Of a stretch of 56,037 bases of DNA, positions 16,171-25,310 are shown piece after piece (the first letter of the stretch is position 1; the number at the start of each line of letters is the position of its first letter). The notes beneath the pieces were generated by a model, which searched no databases, was not told the origin of the DNA, and was given only the letters and a program-made list of their open reading frames with translations. A program made the position numbers and the translations under genes. Source of the stretch: an uncultured Opitutia bacterium (GTDB taxonomy: Bacteria; Verrucomicrobiota; Verrucomicrobiia; Opitutales; Puniceicoccaceae); contig CAJXLM010000015.1 in NCBI GenBank assembly GCA_913056175.1, forward strand, positions 1-56,037, given 5' to 3'.

Positions 16171-17187
16171 ATGCGGCAGGTGTGGATTCCCCGGACGGGT
16201 GGGCCCGAGGTGCTCGAGGTACGGGAGACCGGGGATCCGGTTCCCGGGCCCGGTGAGGTGCTCGTCGAGGTCGCGGCGGCCGGGGTGAATTTCGCCGATG
16301 TCCTCGCCCGGCGGGGAATCTACCCGGACGCCCCTCCGCTACCGGCCGTGGTCGGCTACGAGGTGGCGGGGACCATCGGGTCCGTCGGCGAGGGGGTGGA
16401 CCGCTGGGCGGTCGGCGACCCCGTCCTCGCCATGACCCGCTTCGGCGGCTACAGCGAGAAAGTCTGCGTGCCCGCGGACCAGGTCGTGGCCCGGTCGCCG
16501 ACCCTCTCCCCGGCAGAGGGTGCCGCGGTCCCCGTCAATGGACTGACCGCCGTGCTCGCCCTTTTCCACTTCGGCAGCCTGCGGGCCGGAGAGCGGGTCC
16601 TCGTGCACAACGCGGGCGGTGGGGTCGGGCTGGCCGCGGTGCAGTTGGCGAAAGCGCGCGGGGCGGAGGTCTTCGGGACCGCTTCTTCCTGGAAGCACGA
16701 GCGCCTGCGGGAACTCGGCCTGGACCGGGCCATCGACTACCGGCGGGAGGATTTTGCCGCCGTGCTCGGCGGGCTGGGAAAGGAGGGCCGGATGGACCTG
16801 ATCCTCGATCCCGTCGGCGGGCAGAGCCTGCGCAAGGACTTGCGAATCCTCGCACCCCTCGGCCGCCTCGTCGCCTTCGGGATCTCCGAGGCCGCCCGGG
16901 CGGGCCGCTGGCCCAAGCTCTCGCTGGTCCGCACGGCCCTGCGCATGCCCCGGCCCGGTTTCCTTTCCCTGCTCGACCGCAACCTCGCCGTGGCCGGGCT
17001 CAATGTGGGCCACCTCTGGGAGGAGCGCGATCGGATCCAGCCGTGGATCGAGGAGGTCCTCGCCTTCGTGGAAAGCGGGGATTACCAGCCGCTCGTCGCC
17101 GCCGAGGTCCCCTTTGCCGAGGCCGCCGAGGCCCACCGCTGGCTCGAGGAGCGCCGGAACCTCGGCAAGGTCGTCCTCGTGCCCTGA
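16171..17187 (+). CDS. Quinone oxidoreductase-like zinc-free MDR protein
   Basis: A 338-residue member of the NADPH:quinone reductase branch of the medium-chain dehydrogenases. It lacks zinc ligands and has VNFADVLARRGIYP near residue 41, the nucleotide-binding HNAGGGVGLAAVQLAK near 149 and DPVGG near 213. These match synaptic-vesicle VAT-1/Qor-type proteins. The electron acceptor is unknown. It follows nupC by 68 bp and ends convergent to the amino-acid permease with a 31-bp gap. Confidence 0.88.
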   Translation: MRQVWIPRTGGPEVLEVRETGDPVPGPGEVLVEVAAAGVNFADVLARRGIYPDAPPLPAVVGYEVAGTIGSVGEGVDRWAVGDPVLAMTRFGGYSEKVCVPADQVVARSPTLSPAEGAAVPVNGLTAVLALFHFGSLRAGERVLVHNAGGGVGLAAVQLAKARGAEVFGTASSWKHERLRELGLDRAIDYRREDFAAVLGGLGKEGRMDLILDPVGGQSLRKDLRILAPLGRLVAFGISEAARAGRWPKLSLVRTALRMPRPGFLSLLDRNLAVAGLNVGHLWEERDRIQPWIEEVLAFVESGDYQPLVAAEVPFAEAAEAHRWLEERRNLGKVVLVP

Positions 17188-17218
17188 CCCGGGCGCTCCG
17201 CGAAGGCCCCGCCGGCGA

Positions 17219-18859
17219 TCAAGTCCCCACCTCCCGCACCGGTCCGGCCCGTTCGATCTCCCTCTCCATTTCCTCCCGGGAGTGGGAGCATCGCAGGGCC
17301 CAGAGGAAGAGGAGGGTCGACACCACAGCTTGGAGGAGGAATCCCGCACCGGCCTTCAGCCAGCCCTGGCCCCCACCGAAAGGCCCCAGCCAGGAGGAGA
17401 GGAAGACCCAGAGGAGGTAGGTCGTCAGCCACGGTGCCGAACGGAGATCGAGACGGGAAACCGGCCAGCGGGTCCTCCATCGGTGGATTCCGAAAAGGGC
17501 GAAGCAGGCGAGCAGGACAAGAAGCAGCATCCGGTTGCTTTCCCAGCCAACCGCGAAGAGGAGCGCGTTGATGACGACGAAGTTGCCCCACGCGAGCCCT
17601 CCGACCCCCCTTACCCGGAAGCGCGAGGTGAGCGGAAGACCGACCCGGCGCATGCTCGCCAGGGTGATCTGGGCAAAGCCGAAGGAAAGGACCGTGGCGG
17701 CGGCACCGAAGCTGACCACGGCCTGCCAATCGGGGAGGGGCGCGAAGAGGACCAGGCCGACCGCAAAGTTCAACCCGATGGCGCGGGCCGGGATGCCCTT
17801 GCGATTGAGGGGGGCGAAAACTGCGGGAAAATAGCGCGTTTCGGACATCGCCATGGCAAGGCGCGAGGTGGAGGTGGCAAAAATCAGACCGGTGCCCGCC
17901 GGGCTGATGATGGCGTCGGCGTAGAGGATCGCCGCCATCCAGGCCAGTCCACCCGCGGTGAGCAGGGCCGCGTAGGGTCCGGTCATTCCGGGAAAGCTCA
18001 ACTGGGCCCATCCGTCGGCGAGATCCTCCGGCCGGAGCGCCCCGAGGAAAGCGGTTTGGAGGAGGGCGTAGAAGAGGACGACCGCGCCCAGCCCGAGGGC
18101 GATGGCCCGGGGAATGTCGCGACCCGGGTTGCGGGCTTCCCCGGCCAAGTCGACGACCACCCGGAAGCCGTAGGTGGAGTAGAGAATGCCGCCCGCCATG
18201 ATCGCGGTGAGCATACTGGCGGGTCCCATGGCAAAGAATCCGCCGTGCGCGGTGAAGTTTTCCGGATGGAAATCCACGGAAAAGAGGAGAACCAGGGTGG
18301 CGATCGGAATGATCAGCTTCCAATCGACAATCCGGTTGTGGATACGGATGACCCATCGAATCGCGGTGAGGTTCACCACCGTGAGCAAAAGAAGCAGGGC
18401 GATCGCGACGGCGTAGCCGGCGGGGGTGAGGTCGGCGGCACTCCCTTGGTCCCGGGCGAGCCAGGGAAGATAGTTCGAGGCGTACTGGAGGATGGCGAGG
18501 ACCTCGAGAGGGGCGACCATCACATAGCAGAGCCAACCCGAGAGTCCCGCGAGAAAACCGACCAGGGAGCCATGGGAGAACTGGCTGTACTTCACCATCC
18601 CGCCGGAGATCGGGAAAGCGATGCCCAGCTCCATGTAGGCGAGGCTGAAGAGGAAGACCACCAGGCCCCCGATGCCCCAGGCGAGGAGGGCGGCGGGTCC
18701 GGCGATCTGGGCGGCGTAGAGTCCGGCGAAGAGCCAGCCGGAGCCAATCGTCGAACCGATCAATGCGAAAACAAGGCCTTTCAAGCCGATCGTGCGCTGG
18801 AGGGAGGCGCTCGGAGCGGCCGAGGGGTGTGGCTGCGAACCCTCCTGTCGGTTTGACAC
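17219..18859 (-). CDS. APC-superfamily amino-acid permease
   Basis: A 546-residue inner-membrane transporter with about 12-14 membrane segments. TM1 holds the APC substrate motif GLKGLVFALIGSTIGSGWLF near residues 26-45, and TM6 has GGILYSTYGFRVVVDLAGEARNPGRDIPRAI near 223-253, diagnostic for the family. The start codon is GTG 18859, lying inside an inverted repeat, 28 bp from the divergent TPR gene. Substrate is not deducible. Confidence 0.88.
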   Translation of the reverse strand: MSNRQEGSQPHPSAAPSASLQRTIGLKGLVFALIGSTIGSGWLFAGLYAAQIAGPAALLAWGIGGLVVFLFSLAYMELGIAFPISGGMVKYSQFSHGSLVGFLAGLSGWLCYVMVAPLEVLAILQYASNYLPWLARDQGSAADLTPAGYAVAIALLLLLTVVNLTAIRWVIRIHNRIVDWKLIIPIATLVLLFSVDFHPENFTAHGGFFAMGPASMLTAIMAGGILYSTYGFRVVVDLAGEARNPGRDIPRAIALGLGAVVLFYALLQTAFLGALRPEDLADGWAQLSFPGMTGPYAALLTAGGLAWMAAILYADAIISPAGTGLIFATSTSRLAMAMSETRYFPAVFAPLNRKGIPARAIGLNFAVGLVLFAPLPDWQAVVSFGAAATVLSFGFAQITLASMRRVGLPLTSRFRVRGVGGLAWGNFVVINALLFAVGWESNRMLLLVLLACFALFGIHRWRTRWPVSRLDLRSAPWLTTYLLWVFLSSWLGPFGGGQGWLKAGAGFLLQAVVSTLLFLWALRCSHSREEMEREIERAGPVREVGT

Positions 18860-18876
18860 TCCGGAAACCGTGTCAA
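18853..18876. promoter_or_regulatory. Inverted repeat between divergent permease and TPR genes
   Basis: TTGACAC (18853-18859) and GTGTCAA (18870-18876) are perfect inverted half-sites 10 bp apart. Each contains TTGACA in one orientation, so they could be opposed -35 boxes or an operator. The left half overlaps the GTG start of the permease, which favours an operator or a coincidental repeat over a promoter for that gene. Confidence 0.35.
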
Positions 18877-18887
18877 TCGGTGCACTT

Positions 18888-19463
18888 ATGACAACACGGA
18901 TTTTCCCTTACAGTCTCCGAGGCCTCTGTCCACGAATCCTGCTTCCCCTCGTCCTCGTTCTCGGCGTGGCCGGATCGCTCTCAGCGGCGGACCTCGATCA
19001 ATTGTTCCTCGATCTGAAGGGGCAGCAGGATCCGGCCCGGGCGGCGCAGACGGAGAAGGAGATCTGGGCGGAGTGGATGGACAGTGGGGACAGGGAGATC
19101 AACCACAAGCTGGCCACGGGGGCCCTCGCGATGCGGATGGGGCGCCTCGACACCGCGCTCCGCCTGTTCAACGAGGTGACGGAGCTCGACCCGCAGTTTG
19201 CGGAGGGCTGGAACAAGCGGGCGACGGCCCTGTATCTCGACGGCCAGTACGATGCCTCGTTGGGGGCGATCCGCAAGACCCTGAAGCTCGAGCCCCGCCA
19301 TTTCGGGGCCCTGTCCGGTCGCGCGATGATCTACCTGCGGCAGGGCCGCACGCGGGGGGCTGCGCGGACCTACGAGCGAATCCTCGAGATCTACCCGACC
19401 CAGCCCCAGGCCCAGGAGAGGCTCGAGGAGCTGGAGGAGGCCCTCGCCTCGCCCTCGGTCTAG
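18888..19463 (+). CDS. Secreted tetratricopeptide-repeat protein
   Basis: A 191-residue exported protein. Residues 1-32 form a signal peptide (FPYSLRGLCPRILLPLVLVLGVAG ending SLSAAD). At least three TPR units follow from about residue 68: MRMGRLDTALRLFNEVTELDP, LYLDGQYDASLGAIRKTLKLEP and IYLRQGRTRGAARTYERILEIYP. TPR proteins act as binding scaffolds, so no enzymatic role is implied. Start ATG 18888 is taken because the signal peptide begins there. The longer open frame upstream runs into the permease. Confidence 0.85.
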   Translation: MTTRIFPYSLRGLCPRILLPLVLVLGVAGSLSAADLDQLFLDLKGQQDPARAAQTEKEIWAEWMDSGDREINHKLATGALAMRMGRLDTALRLFNEVTELDPQFAEGWNKRATALYLDGQYDASLGAIRKTLKLEPRHFGALSGRAMIYLRQGRTRGAARTYERILEIYPTQPQAQERLEELEEALASPSV

Positions 19464-19608
19464 CGGGGTTTCCGGCGGATCCCTCCCCGGTCCCGGAGCG
19501 GAGGGGAGGGGGGTTGGGCGCGCTCTTCCCCGCCCGGGCTCCCCGCCGACTCCGCTGTGCCCCGGATTGAGGGTTTTCCCGCGCGGCCCGATCGTACAGG
19601 GTGGCGGG

Positions 19609-21135
19609 ATGAGTGAGCTTTCCTCCCTCGAGCAGGAAATCCTGCAGGCGCGCAACCGCGTCTACCGGGCGGCCCCGGCGACTCCCCTGGAGAGGCTGGA
19701 CCTGCCGGAGTTCGGGGAGATCTGGGTGAAGCGCGAGGACCAGTCCCCGATCAAGTCGTACAAGTGGCGCGGCTCGTTCAACCGGATGGCGGTCCTCGCG
19801 GAGACCGCGGCCCACTCCCCACCCACCGTGTACGCGGCCTCCGCCGGCAACCACGCGCAGGGCGTCGCCCGGGCCGCCCGCCAGCTCGGGCTGCGGGCGC
19901 GCATCGTCATGCCCGAGAGCACCCCGGCGGTGAAACGGGAGGCGGTGCGGGCCCACGGGGGCGAGGCGGTGGAGATCCTGCTGGTGGGCGACAGCTACGA
20001 CGAGGCCCTCACCGAGGCGCACCGGGCCTGCGAGGCGGAGGGGGGCGTGTACGTGCACGCCTTCGACGACCCACAGGTGATCGCCGGCCAGGCGACCCTT
20101 GCGGACGAGGCCATGCTCTCGGGGAGAGGCCCCTTCGACCGTGCCTACCTGCAGGTGGGCGGGGGCGGGATGGCCGCGGGCGTGGCGACCTGGCTGAAGC
20201 GGGTGCAGCCCGGCATCCGCATCATCGGGGTGGAGGGCGAGGGGCAGGCCTCCATGGCGGCGGCGGTGGCGGCGGGCCACCCCGTGCGCCTTGCGGATCT
20301 GGACATCTTCTGCGACGGGACCGCGGTGCGGCGGGTGGGTGAGTGGACCCACCGGATCTGCCGCGAGGTCGTCGACGAGTGGATCACGGTCTCCAACGAG
20401 GAGGTCAGCGACGCGATCCGGGTGTACTGGGAGAAGCTGCGCTGCCTGCAGGAGCCGAGCGGGGCGATGGGGCTGGCGGGCCTGCGCGGACACGCGCCGG
20501 GCCATCCCTTTGACCGGGCCCTCCTCGTCGCCTGCGGGGCGAATGTCGATTTCGGGCAGCTGGCCCTCATCTCGGAAAACGCCGGGATCGGGGGCCGCCG
20601 CCGCCGGCACCTGCGCATCGGCCTGCCCGAGCGGCCCGGGGCCATGCGGGAACTCTTCGCGCAGGGCTTCGCCGCGCACAGCGTGATCGACTTCCAGTAC
20701 GGGAAGGTGGCCGAGAACGAGGCCTGGCCGGTGTTTGGCTTTGTCCTCACGGCGGAGGAGAAAGGGGACCTCGTCGCCGGGCTGGAGGAGGCCGGCTACC
20801 AGGTCGAGGAGGTGGATGAGAGTGCGGCTGTCCGTTTCCGGTCCATCCCCTGCCGGTCGGAGCTTCTGCGGGCCCCCCGCTTCTACGAAGTCGACTTCTT
20901 CGAGCGCCCGGGGGCCCTGCGCGCCTTCCTCGAGGAGGTCATCCGGGGCGAGGCCAACATCTGCTACTTCAACTACCGCTACTCGGGGGAGAGGATTGGG
21001 CGCGCCCTTGTGGGAATCGAGCGAGCCGGCCCGGGCCAATCCGTCCCTCCCGTGGCCATCCCCGCGACCGGTGCCGGTTACCGCAACGCGGTGCCCCTCG
21101 GCGAGGAGGAGGCCCGGCGTGCGGTGCTCGGCTAG
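19609..21135 (+). CDS. ilvA: Threonine ammonia-lyase, biosynthetic (two ACT domains)
   Basis: A 508-residue PLP enzyme that deaminates threonine to 2-oxobutanoate, the first step of isoleucine synthesis. The PLP lysine is in SPIKSYKWRGSF near residue 52, SAGNHAQGVA near 79 and the phosphate-binding glycine loop VGGGGMAAGV near 180. Two C-terminal ACT-like domains follow: LRIGLPERPGAMREL near 336 and YEVDFFERPGALRAFLEEV near 428, the isoleucine/valine control region of the long form. ATG 19609 follows GGTGGCGGG at a short distance and matches the family start. Confidence 0.94.
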   Translation: MSELSSLEQEILQARNRVYRAAPATPLERLDLPEFGEIWVKREDQSPIKSYKWRGSFNRMAVLAETAAHSPPTVYAASAGNHAQGVARAARQLGLRARIVMPESTPAVKREAVRAHGGEAVEILLVGDSYDEALTEAHRACEAEGGVYVHAFDDPQVIAGQATLADEAMLSGRGPFDRAYLQVGGGGMAAGVATWLKRVQPGIRIIGVEGEGQASMAAAVAAGHPVRLADLDIFCDGTAVRRVGEWTHRICREVVDEWITVSNEEVSDAIRVYWEKLRCLQEPSGAMGLAGLRGHAPGHPFDRALLVACGANVDFGQLALISENAGIGGRRRRHLRIGLPERPGAMRELFAQGFAAHSVIDFQYGKVAENEAWPVFGFVLTAEEKGDLVAGLEEAGYQVEEVDESAAVRFRSIPCRSELLRAPRFYEVDFFERPGALRAFLEEVIRGEANICYFNYRYSGERIGRALVGIERAGPGQSVPPVAIPATGAGYRNAVPLGEEEARRAVLG

Positions 21136-21206
21136 AGGGGGAGACCGTCCTGTCCTTTTCGGAGAGAGCGCTTGAAGGCGGGGCCGGCCCCGGGCAGGCT
21201 TCCGGA

Positions 21207-22637
21207 GTGGAGAGGCACGAGGCACCCTACGGTCTGCACGCGGACCGCTACGAGCTGGCCATGGCCTGGTCCTACTGGAAGGACGGCCGGGCCGACGAGC
21301 CGGCGGTCTTCGACACCTTTTTCCGCAAGCTCCCCTTCGGCGGGGGATTCGCGGTGGCGGCGGGCCTTCCGGTCCTGCTGGAGGCTCTCGCGGACTTCCG
21401 TTTCTCCGAGGACCAGCTCGCCTTCCTCGAGCGGGACGGCTTCGGGAGCGACTTTCTCGACTACCTGCGCACCTTCCGCTTCGGGGCGGAGGTCGAGGCG
21501 GTGCCGGAGGGAGAGGTGGTCTTCCCCCTCGAGCCCATCCTCCGCCTCTCCGGTGGCCTGCTCGAGTGCCAGCTCGTGGAGACCCTCGTCCTGAACACCC
21601 TCAACTTCCAGAGCCTCGTGGCCACGAAGGCGGCCCGCTGCCGGGAGGCGGCCGGCGACCGGGGCCTCAGCGAATTCGGCCTGCGGCGGGCGCAGGGGGC
21701 CGGCGGGCACGCCGCTTCCCGGGCGGCCTGCGTGGGCGGCTTCGACAGCACCTCGAACATGGCAGCGGCCCACGCTTACGGCCTGCGGGCGGCCGGCACC
21801 ATGGCGCACTCCTTCGTGCAGAGCTGTGATTCGGAGCGGGAGGCCTTCCGCCGGTTCGCGGCGCTGCACGGGGCGAGCACGGTCCTGCTCCTCGATACCT
21901 ACGACACCCTTCGGAGCGGCTTGCCGAACGCCCTCGAGGTGGCCGCCGAACAGCGGGAGGCCGGGGCCGGCATCCTCGGGGTGCGCCTCGACAGCGGGGA
22001 TCTCGCCTACCTCGCCAAGGAGGTGCGCAAGGGCCTGGACGAGGCCGGCTTCCCCGAGCTGAAGATCGTCGCCTCCAACCAGCTCGACGAGCAAGTCATC
22101 CAGAGCCTGCTCCTCCAGGGCGCCCCCATCGACCTCTTCGGGGTGGGCACGGCCGTCGCCGTGGGTCGCCCGGACGCCGCCCTCGACGGCGTGTACAAGC
22201 TCGCCGAGATCGACGGACGCCCCTGCCTGAAGCTCTCCGAGAACGTTGAGAAGATCACCCTGCCGGGCCGCAAGCAGGTCTCGCGCTACCGGGACGGGGA
22301 CGGCCGCTTCCTCGCCGACGCCATCCATCTCGCCGGGGAGCCCCCCCCGGACCGGATTTGGCACCCGCACGAGGCGGGCAAGAATCGGTCCCTCGACCCC
22401 TCCACCGCGGAACCGCTCCTGCGTTCGTACGGGCGGCCCGGGCAGGGGAGCCGCCCGGAAGAGGGCGTGGAGGAGGCGGCCGCCCGGGTGCGCGAGCGTC
22501 TTGCCGACTTGCCACCCGAGCATCGCCGCTTCGAGAATCCCCACGTCTACAAGGTGGGCCTGAGTCCGGCCCTCCTCGCCCTGCGCGAGGAGCTGGCCGA
22601 CCGGGAACGCACCGAACTCCCCGCAACTGCCCCATGA
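21207..22637 (+). CDS. pncB: Nicotinate phosphoribosyltransferase
   Basis: A 476-residue enzyme making nicotinate mononucleotide from nicotinate and PRPP in the Preiss-Handler salvage pathway. It starts with GTG 21207 and shows LHADRYELAMAWSYW near residue 10, ETLVLNTLNFQSLVATKAAR near 128-147, GFDSTSNMAAAHAYGLRAAGTMAHSFVQ near 176-203 (active-site His) and LDSGDLAYLAKEVR near 262. The stop overlaps the pncA start by 4 bases, so both salvage steps are translationally coupled. Confidence 0.95.
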   Translation: MERHEAPYGLHADRYELAMAWSYWKDGRADEPAVFDTFFRKLPFGGGFAVAAGLPVLLEALADFRFSEDQLAFLERDGFGSDFLDYLRTFRFGAEVEAVPEGEVVFPLEPILRLSGGLLECQLVETLVLNTLNFQSLVATKAARCREAAGDRGLSEFGLRRAQGAGGHAASRAACVGGFDSTSNMAAAHAYGLRAAGTMAHSFVQSCDSEREAFRRFAALHGASTVLLLDTYDTLRSGLPNALEVAAEQREAGAGILGVRLDSGDLAYLAKEVRKGLDEAGFPELKIVASNQLDEQVIQSLLLQGAPIDLFGVGTAVAVGRPDAALDGVYKLAEIDGRPCLKLSENVEKITLPGRKQVSRYRDGDGRFLADAIHLAGEPPPDRIWHPHEAGKNRSLDPSTAEPLLRSYGRPGQGSRPEEGVEEAAARVRERLADLPPEHRRFENPHVYKVGLSPALLALREELADRERTELPATAP

Positions 22638-23239
22638 ACCGTACGGCTCTCCTTCTCGTCGACATCCAGAACGACTTCCTGCCCGGGGGAGCCCTCGCCG
22701 TACCGGAGGGGGACGCGGTCGTGCCCGTGGTCAACCGCCTCCTCTCCCGCTACTCCCTCGTCGCGGCGACCCAGGACTGGCACCCCGCCGGGCACGCCAG
22801 CTTCGCCTCCAGCCATCCCGGGAAGGCCCCCTTTGAGCGCATCGAGTTGGACGGGCTCGACCAGACCCTCTGGCCCGACCACTGCGTGCAGGGCTCGTCC
22901 GGGGCCGCCTTCGCCCCAGGTCTCGACCTCAACCCGGTCGCTGCCATTTTCCGGAAGGGGATGGACCCGCGGGTCGACAGCTACTCCGGTTTCTACGACA
23001 ACGGCCGCCGCCACACGACCGGGCTGGCCGACTGGTTGCGGGGAATGGGAGTGGGCGAGGTCCATCTCGCCGGACTGGCTGCCGACATCTGCGTGGCGGA
23101 TACCGCCCGGGACGCCCTCGAGGAGGGCTTCCGTACCGTGGTCCTCGAACCGGCGGTGCGTGCCCTCTCCGCGGAGGATTTCGCGGCCGTGCGCCAATCC
23201 CTCGCCGAGCGCGGGGGCAGCGTGCGCGCCCCGGAGTGA
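22634..23239 (+). CDS. pncA: Nicotinamidase
   Basis: A 201-residue isochorismatase-fold hydrolase converting nicotinamide to nicotinate, the substrate of the overlapping pncB product. The catalytic triad is visible: Asp in LLVDIQNDFLPGG near residue 10, Lys in IFRKGMDP near 105, Cys in LAADICVADTARDAL near 153. Metal ligands lie in QDWHPAGHASFASSHPG near 50-66. In the Cys motif the usual TDYCV is ADICV, a mild deviation. Confidence 0.95.
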   Translation: MNRTALLLVDIQNDFLPGGALAVPEGDAVVPVVNRLLSRYSLVAATQDWHPAGHASFASSHPGKAPFERIELDGLDQTLWPDHCVQGSSGAAFAPGLDLNPVAAIFRKGMDPRVDSYSGFYDNGRRHTTGLADWLRGMGVGEVHLAGLAADICVADTARDALEEGFRTVVLEPAVRALSAEDFAAVRQSLAERGGSVRAPE

Positions 23240-23318
23240 GAACCCTGCCCCTGACCCCAACCCCACATAAATGAATTGAAAGGCCTCACGGTCTGTCCAA
23301 CCCTCGCGCGCTTATTCC

Positions 23319-24518
23319 ATGATCATTGAGCCCAAAATCCGCGGTTACGTATGCGTGACCTCTCATCCGATCGGTTGTGCCCAGCACGTCCGGGAACAGA
23401 TTGAAGCGGCCCGGGCGGCGGCCCCCTTACCTCACCCTCCCCGGCGGGTGCTCGTGGTGGGGTCCTCGACCGGATACGGGCTCGCCGCCCGCATCGTGGC
23501 GGCCTTCGGGGCGGGGGCGGAGACTTTTGGCGTGTTCTATGAGCGCGCGCCCTCCAACGGTCGGCCCGCCTCCCCCGGTTACTACAACGCGCTGGCCTTC
23601 GAGGAGGAGGCCGCCGCCGTCGGCCTGCCCGCCGGCAGCCTGAATGGCGACGCCTTCTCCGACGACGTCAAGGATCAGGTCATGGACCGGCTGGAAAAGG
23701 AGATGGGCCCCGTCGACCTCGTCATCTACAGCTTGGCCGCTCCCCGCCGGAACGACCCGCGGACCGGGGAAACCTACAAGTCCGTCCTCAAGCCGATCGG
23801 CCAGTCCTTCCGGGGGAAGACCGTGGACACCGACAAGAACCAGGTCCAGGAGGTGGCCATCGAGCCGGCCAACCAGGAGGAGATCGAGGCGACGGTAAAG
23901 GTGATGGGAGGCGAGGACTGGGAGCGCTGGATCAGCGCGCTGGCGGATCGCGGCCTGCTCGCGCCCGGCTTCCGCACGGCGGCCTTTTCCTACCTCGGCC
24001 CGGAGGTTACCTGGCCGATCTACCGCGACGGCACGATCGGTCGGGCCAAGGAGGACCTCGACCGGGCGGTGGAAGCGCTCAACGAGCGCTACCGCGAGCT
24101 GGGCGGCGAGGCCGTGGTCGCGGTGAACAAGGCAGTGGTCACCCAGGCCAGCTCGGCGATCCCGGTGGTCCCGCTCTACGTGGCCGTCCTCTTCCGGGTG
24201 ATGAAGGAGAAGGGACTGCACGAAGGCTGTGTCGAGCAGATGATCCGGCTGTTCGGGGAGAAGCTCTCGGCGGAGGGAAGCCTGCCCGTCGAGGAGGACG
24301 GCCGGGTGCACCTGGACGACCGCGAGATGCGGGAGGATGTCCAGGAGGAGGTTCGCCGACTCTGGCCCCTGCTGCACAGCGACAATCTCGAGGAGCTGAC
24401 CGACTACGCCGGCTACCGGCGGGAATTCCTGCGCCTGTTCGGGTTCGAGGTCGACGGGGTCGACTACCGCGAGGACGTCGATCCGGAGAAGGCGCTCGTC
24501 GGCGGGAGTGCCTGGTAG
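23319..24518 (+). CDS. fabV: Trans-2-enoyl-CoA/ACP reductase
   Basis: A 399-residue single-chain NADH-dependent enoyl reductase that completes each fatty-acid elongation cycle. It has the FabV N-terminus IIEPKIRGYVCVTSHPIGC, nucleotide-binding GSSTGYGLAARI near residue 48, and the active-site Tyr-x8-Lys in YLGPEVTWPIYRDGTIGRAK near 225-244. FabV enzymes are generally insensitive to triclosan. The neighbouring HAD gene overlaps or follows directly. No other fatty-acid gene is adjacent. Confidence 0.95.
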   Translation: MIIEPKIRGYVCVTSHPIGCAQHVREQIEAARAAAPLPHPPRRVLVVGSSTGYGLAARIVAAFGAGAETFGVFYERAPSNGRPASPGYYNALAFEEEAAAVGLPAGSLNGDAFSDDVKDQVMDRLEKEMGPVDLVIYSLAAPRRNDPRTGETYKSVLKPIGQSFRGKTVDTDKNQVQEVAIEPANQEEIEATVKVMGGEDWERWISALADRGLLAPGFRTAAFSYLGPEVTWPIYRDGTIGRAKEDLDRAVEALNERYRELGGEAVVAVNKAVVTQASSAIPVVPLYVAVLFRVMKEKGLHEGCVEQMIRLFGEKLSAEGSLPVEEDGRVHLDDREMREDVQEEVRRLWPLLHSDNLEELTDYAGYRREFLRLFGFEVDGVDYREDVDPEKALVGGSAW

Positions 24519-24534
24519 GAAACGGATCCCCGCC

Positions 24535-25215
24535 GTGACGGACGCCCGGTTTGCCGTCCTCTTCGACTGGGACGGCGTACTCGTCGATTCGGGGGAGGCC
24601 CACCATGCCTCCTGGAATCTCCTTGCCGAAGAGCTCGGGCACCCACCGCTCGACGACGCCTTCTTCGCGGAAACCTTCGGGCGGCTGAACCGTCAGATCA
24701 TCCGGGACCTGCTCGGCTGGACCACGGACCTCGACGAGGCGGAGCGTTTCGGCCGGCGGAAGGAGGAGTTCTACCGGGCCCTCCTGCGGAGGGAGGGGCT
24801 CGCGGTGCTCCCGGGCGTGCGGGAGCTGCTGGCAGCCCTGCGGGCCGCGGGGGTGCCCTGCGCGGTCGGTACCTCGACTCTCCGCGAGAATCTGACCACC
24901 GGCCTGCAGCAGGCCGGTCTCGAGGGCTTTTTCGTCGGGGCGGCCACCAGCGAGGACGTCCGCCTTGGCAAGCCGGATCCGGAGGTGTTCCTGCAGGCGG
25001 CGGCCCGCACGGGTCTTCCCCCGGAGAGTTGCCTCGTGGTCGAGGACAGCCACCACGGGATCGAGGCCGGCCGGGCGGGTGGGATGAAGACCCTCGCCCT
25101 CCTCACGACCCACGAACGCGGGCAGATGCAGGGGGCGGATGACATCGCGAAGGATCTCTCCGAGGTCTCCGTCGAACGGATGGCCCGCCTGTGCGGGGAG
25201 GGCTTGTCCGCCTGA
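24535..25215 (+). CDS. HAD-superfamily phosphatase (beta-phosphoglucomutase-like)
   Basis: A roughly 226-residue HAD hydrolase with the nucleophile motif FDWDGVLVDSGEAHHASW, motif II GTST near residue 110, Lys in LGKPDPEVF near 145 and the acid pair VVEDSHHGIEAG near 168. A helical cap lies between motifs I and II. This subgroup includes sugar-phosphate phosphatases and beta-phosphoglucomutases; the substrate is not evident. I use GTG 24535, just before the fold. GTG 24508, overlapping the fabV end by 11 bases, is also possible. Confidence 0.85.
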   Translation: MTDARFAVLFDWDGVLVDSGEAHHASWNLLAEELGHPPLDDAFFAETFGRLNRQIIRDLLGWTTDLDEAERFGRRKEEFYRALLRREGLAVLPGVRELLAALRAAGVPCAVGTSTLRENLTTGLQQAGLEGFFVGAATSEDVRLGKPDPEVFLQAAARTGLPPESCLVVEDSHHGIEAGRAGGMKTLALLTTHERGQMQGADDIAKDLSEVSVERMARLCGEGLSA

Positions 25216-25310
25216 GGCGGGCTGCCGGAGCCGGGGCACTCCTCACCTCGCACCCCGCGCAAAGCCCCCTCGGAGCTTGCGTCGGCGATCGGGCCTGACC
25301 TACCGTCCCG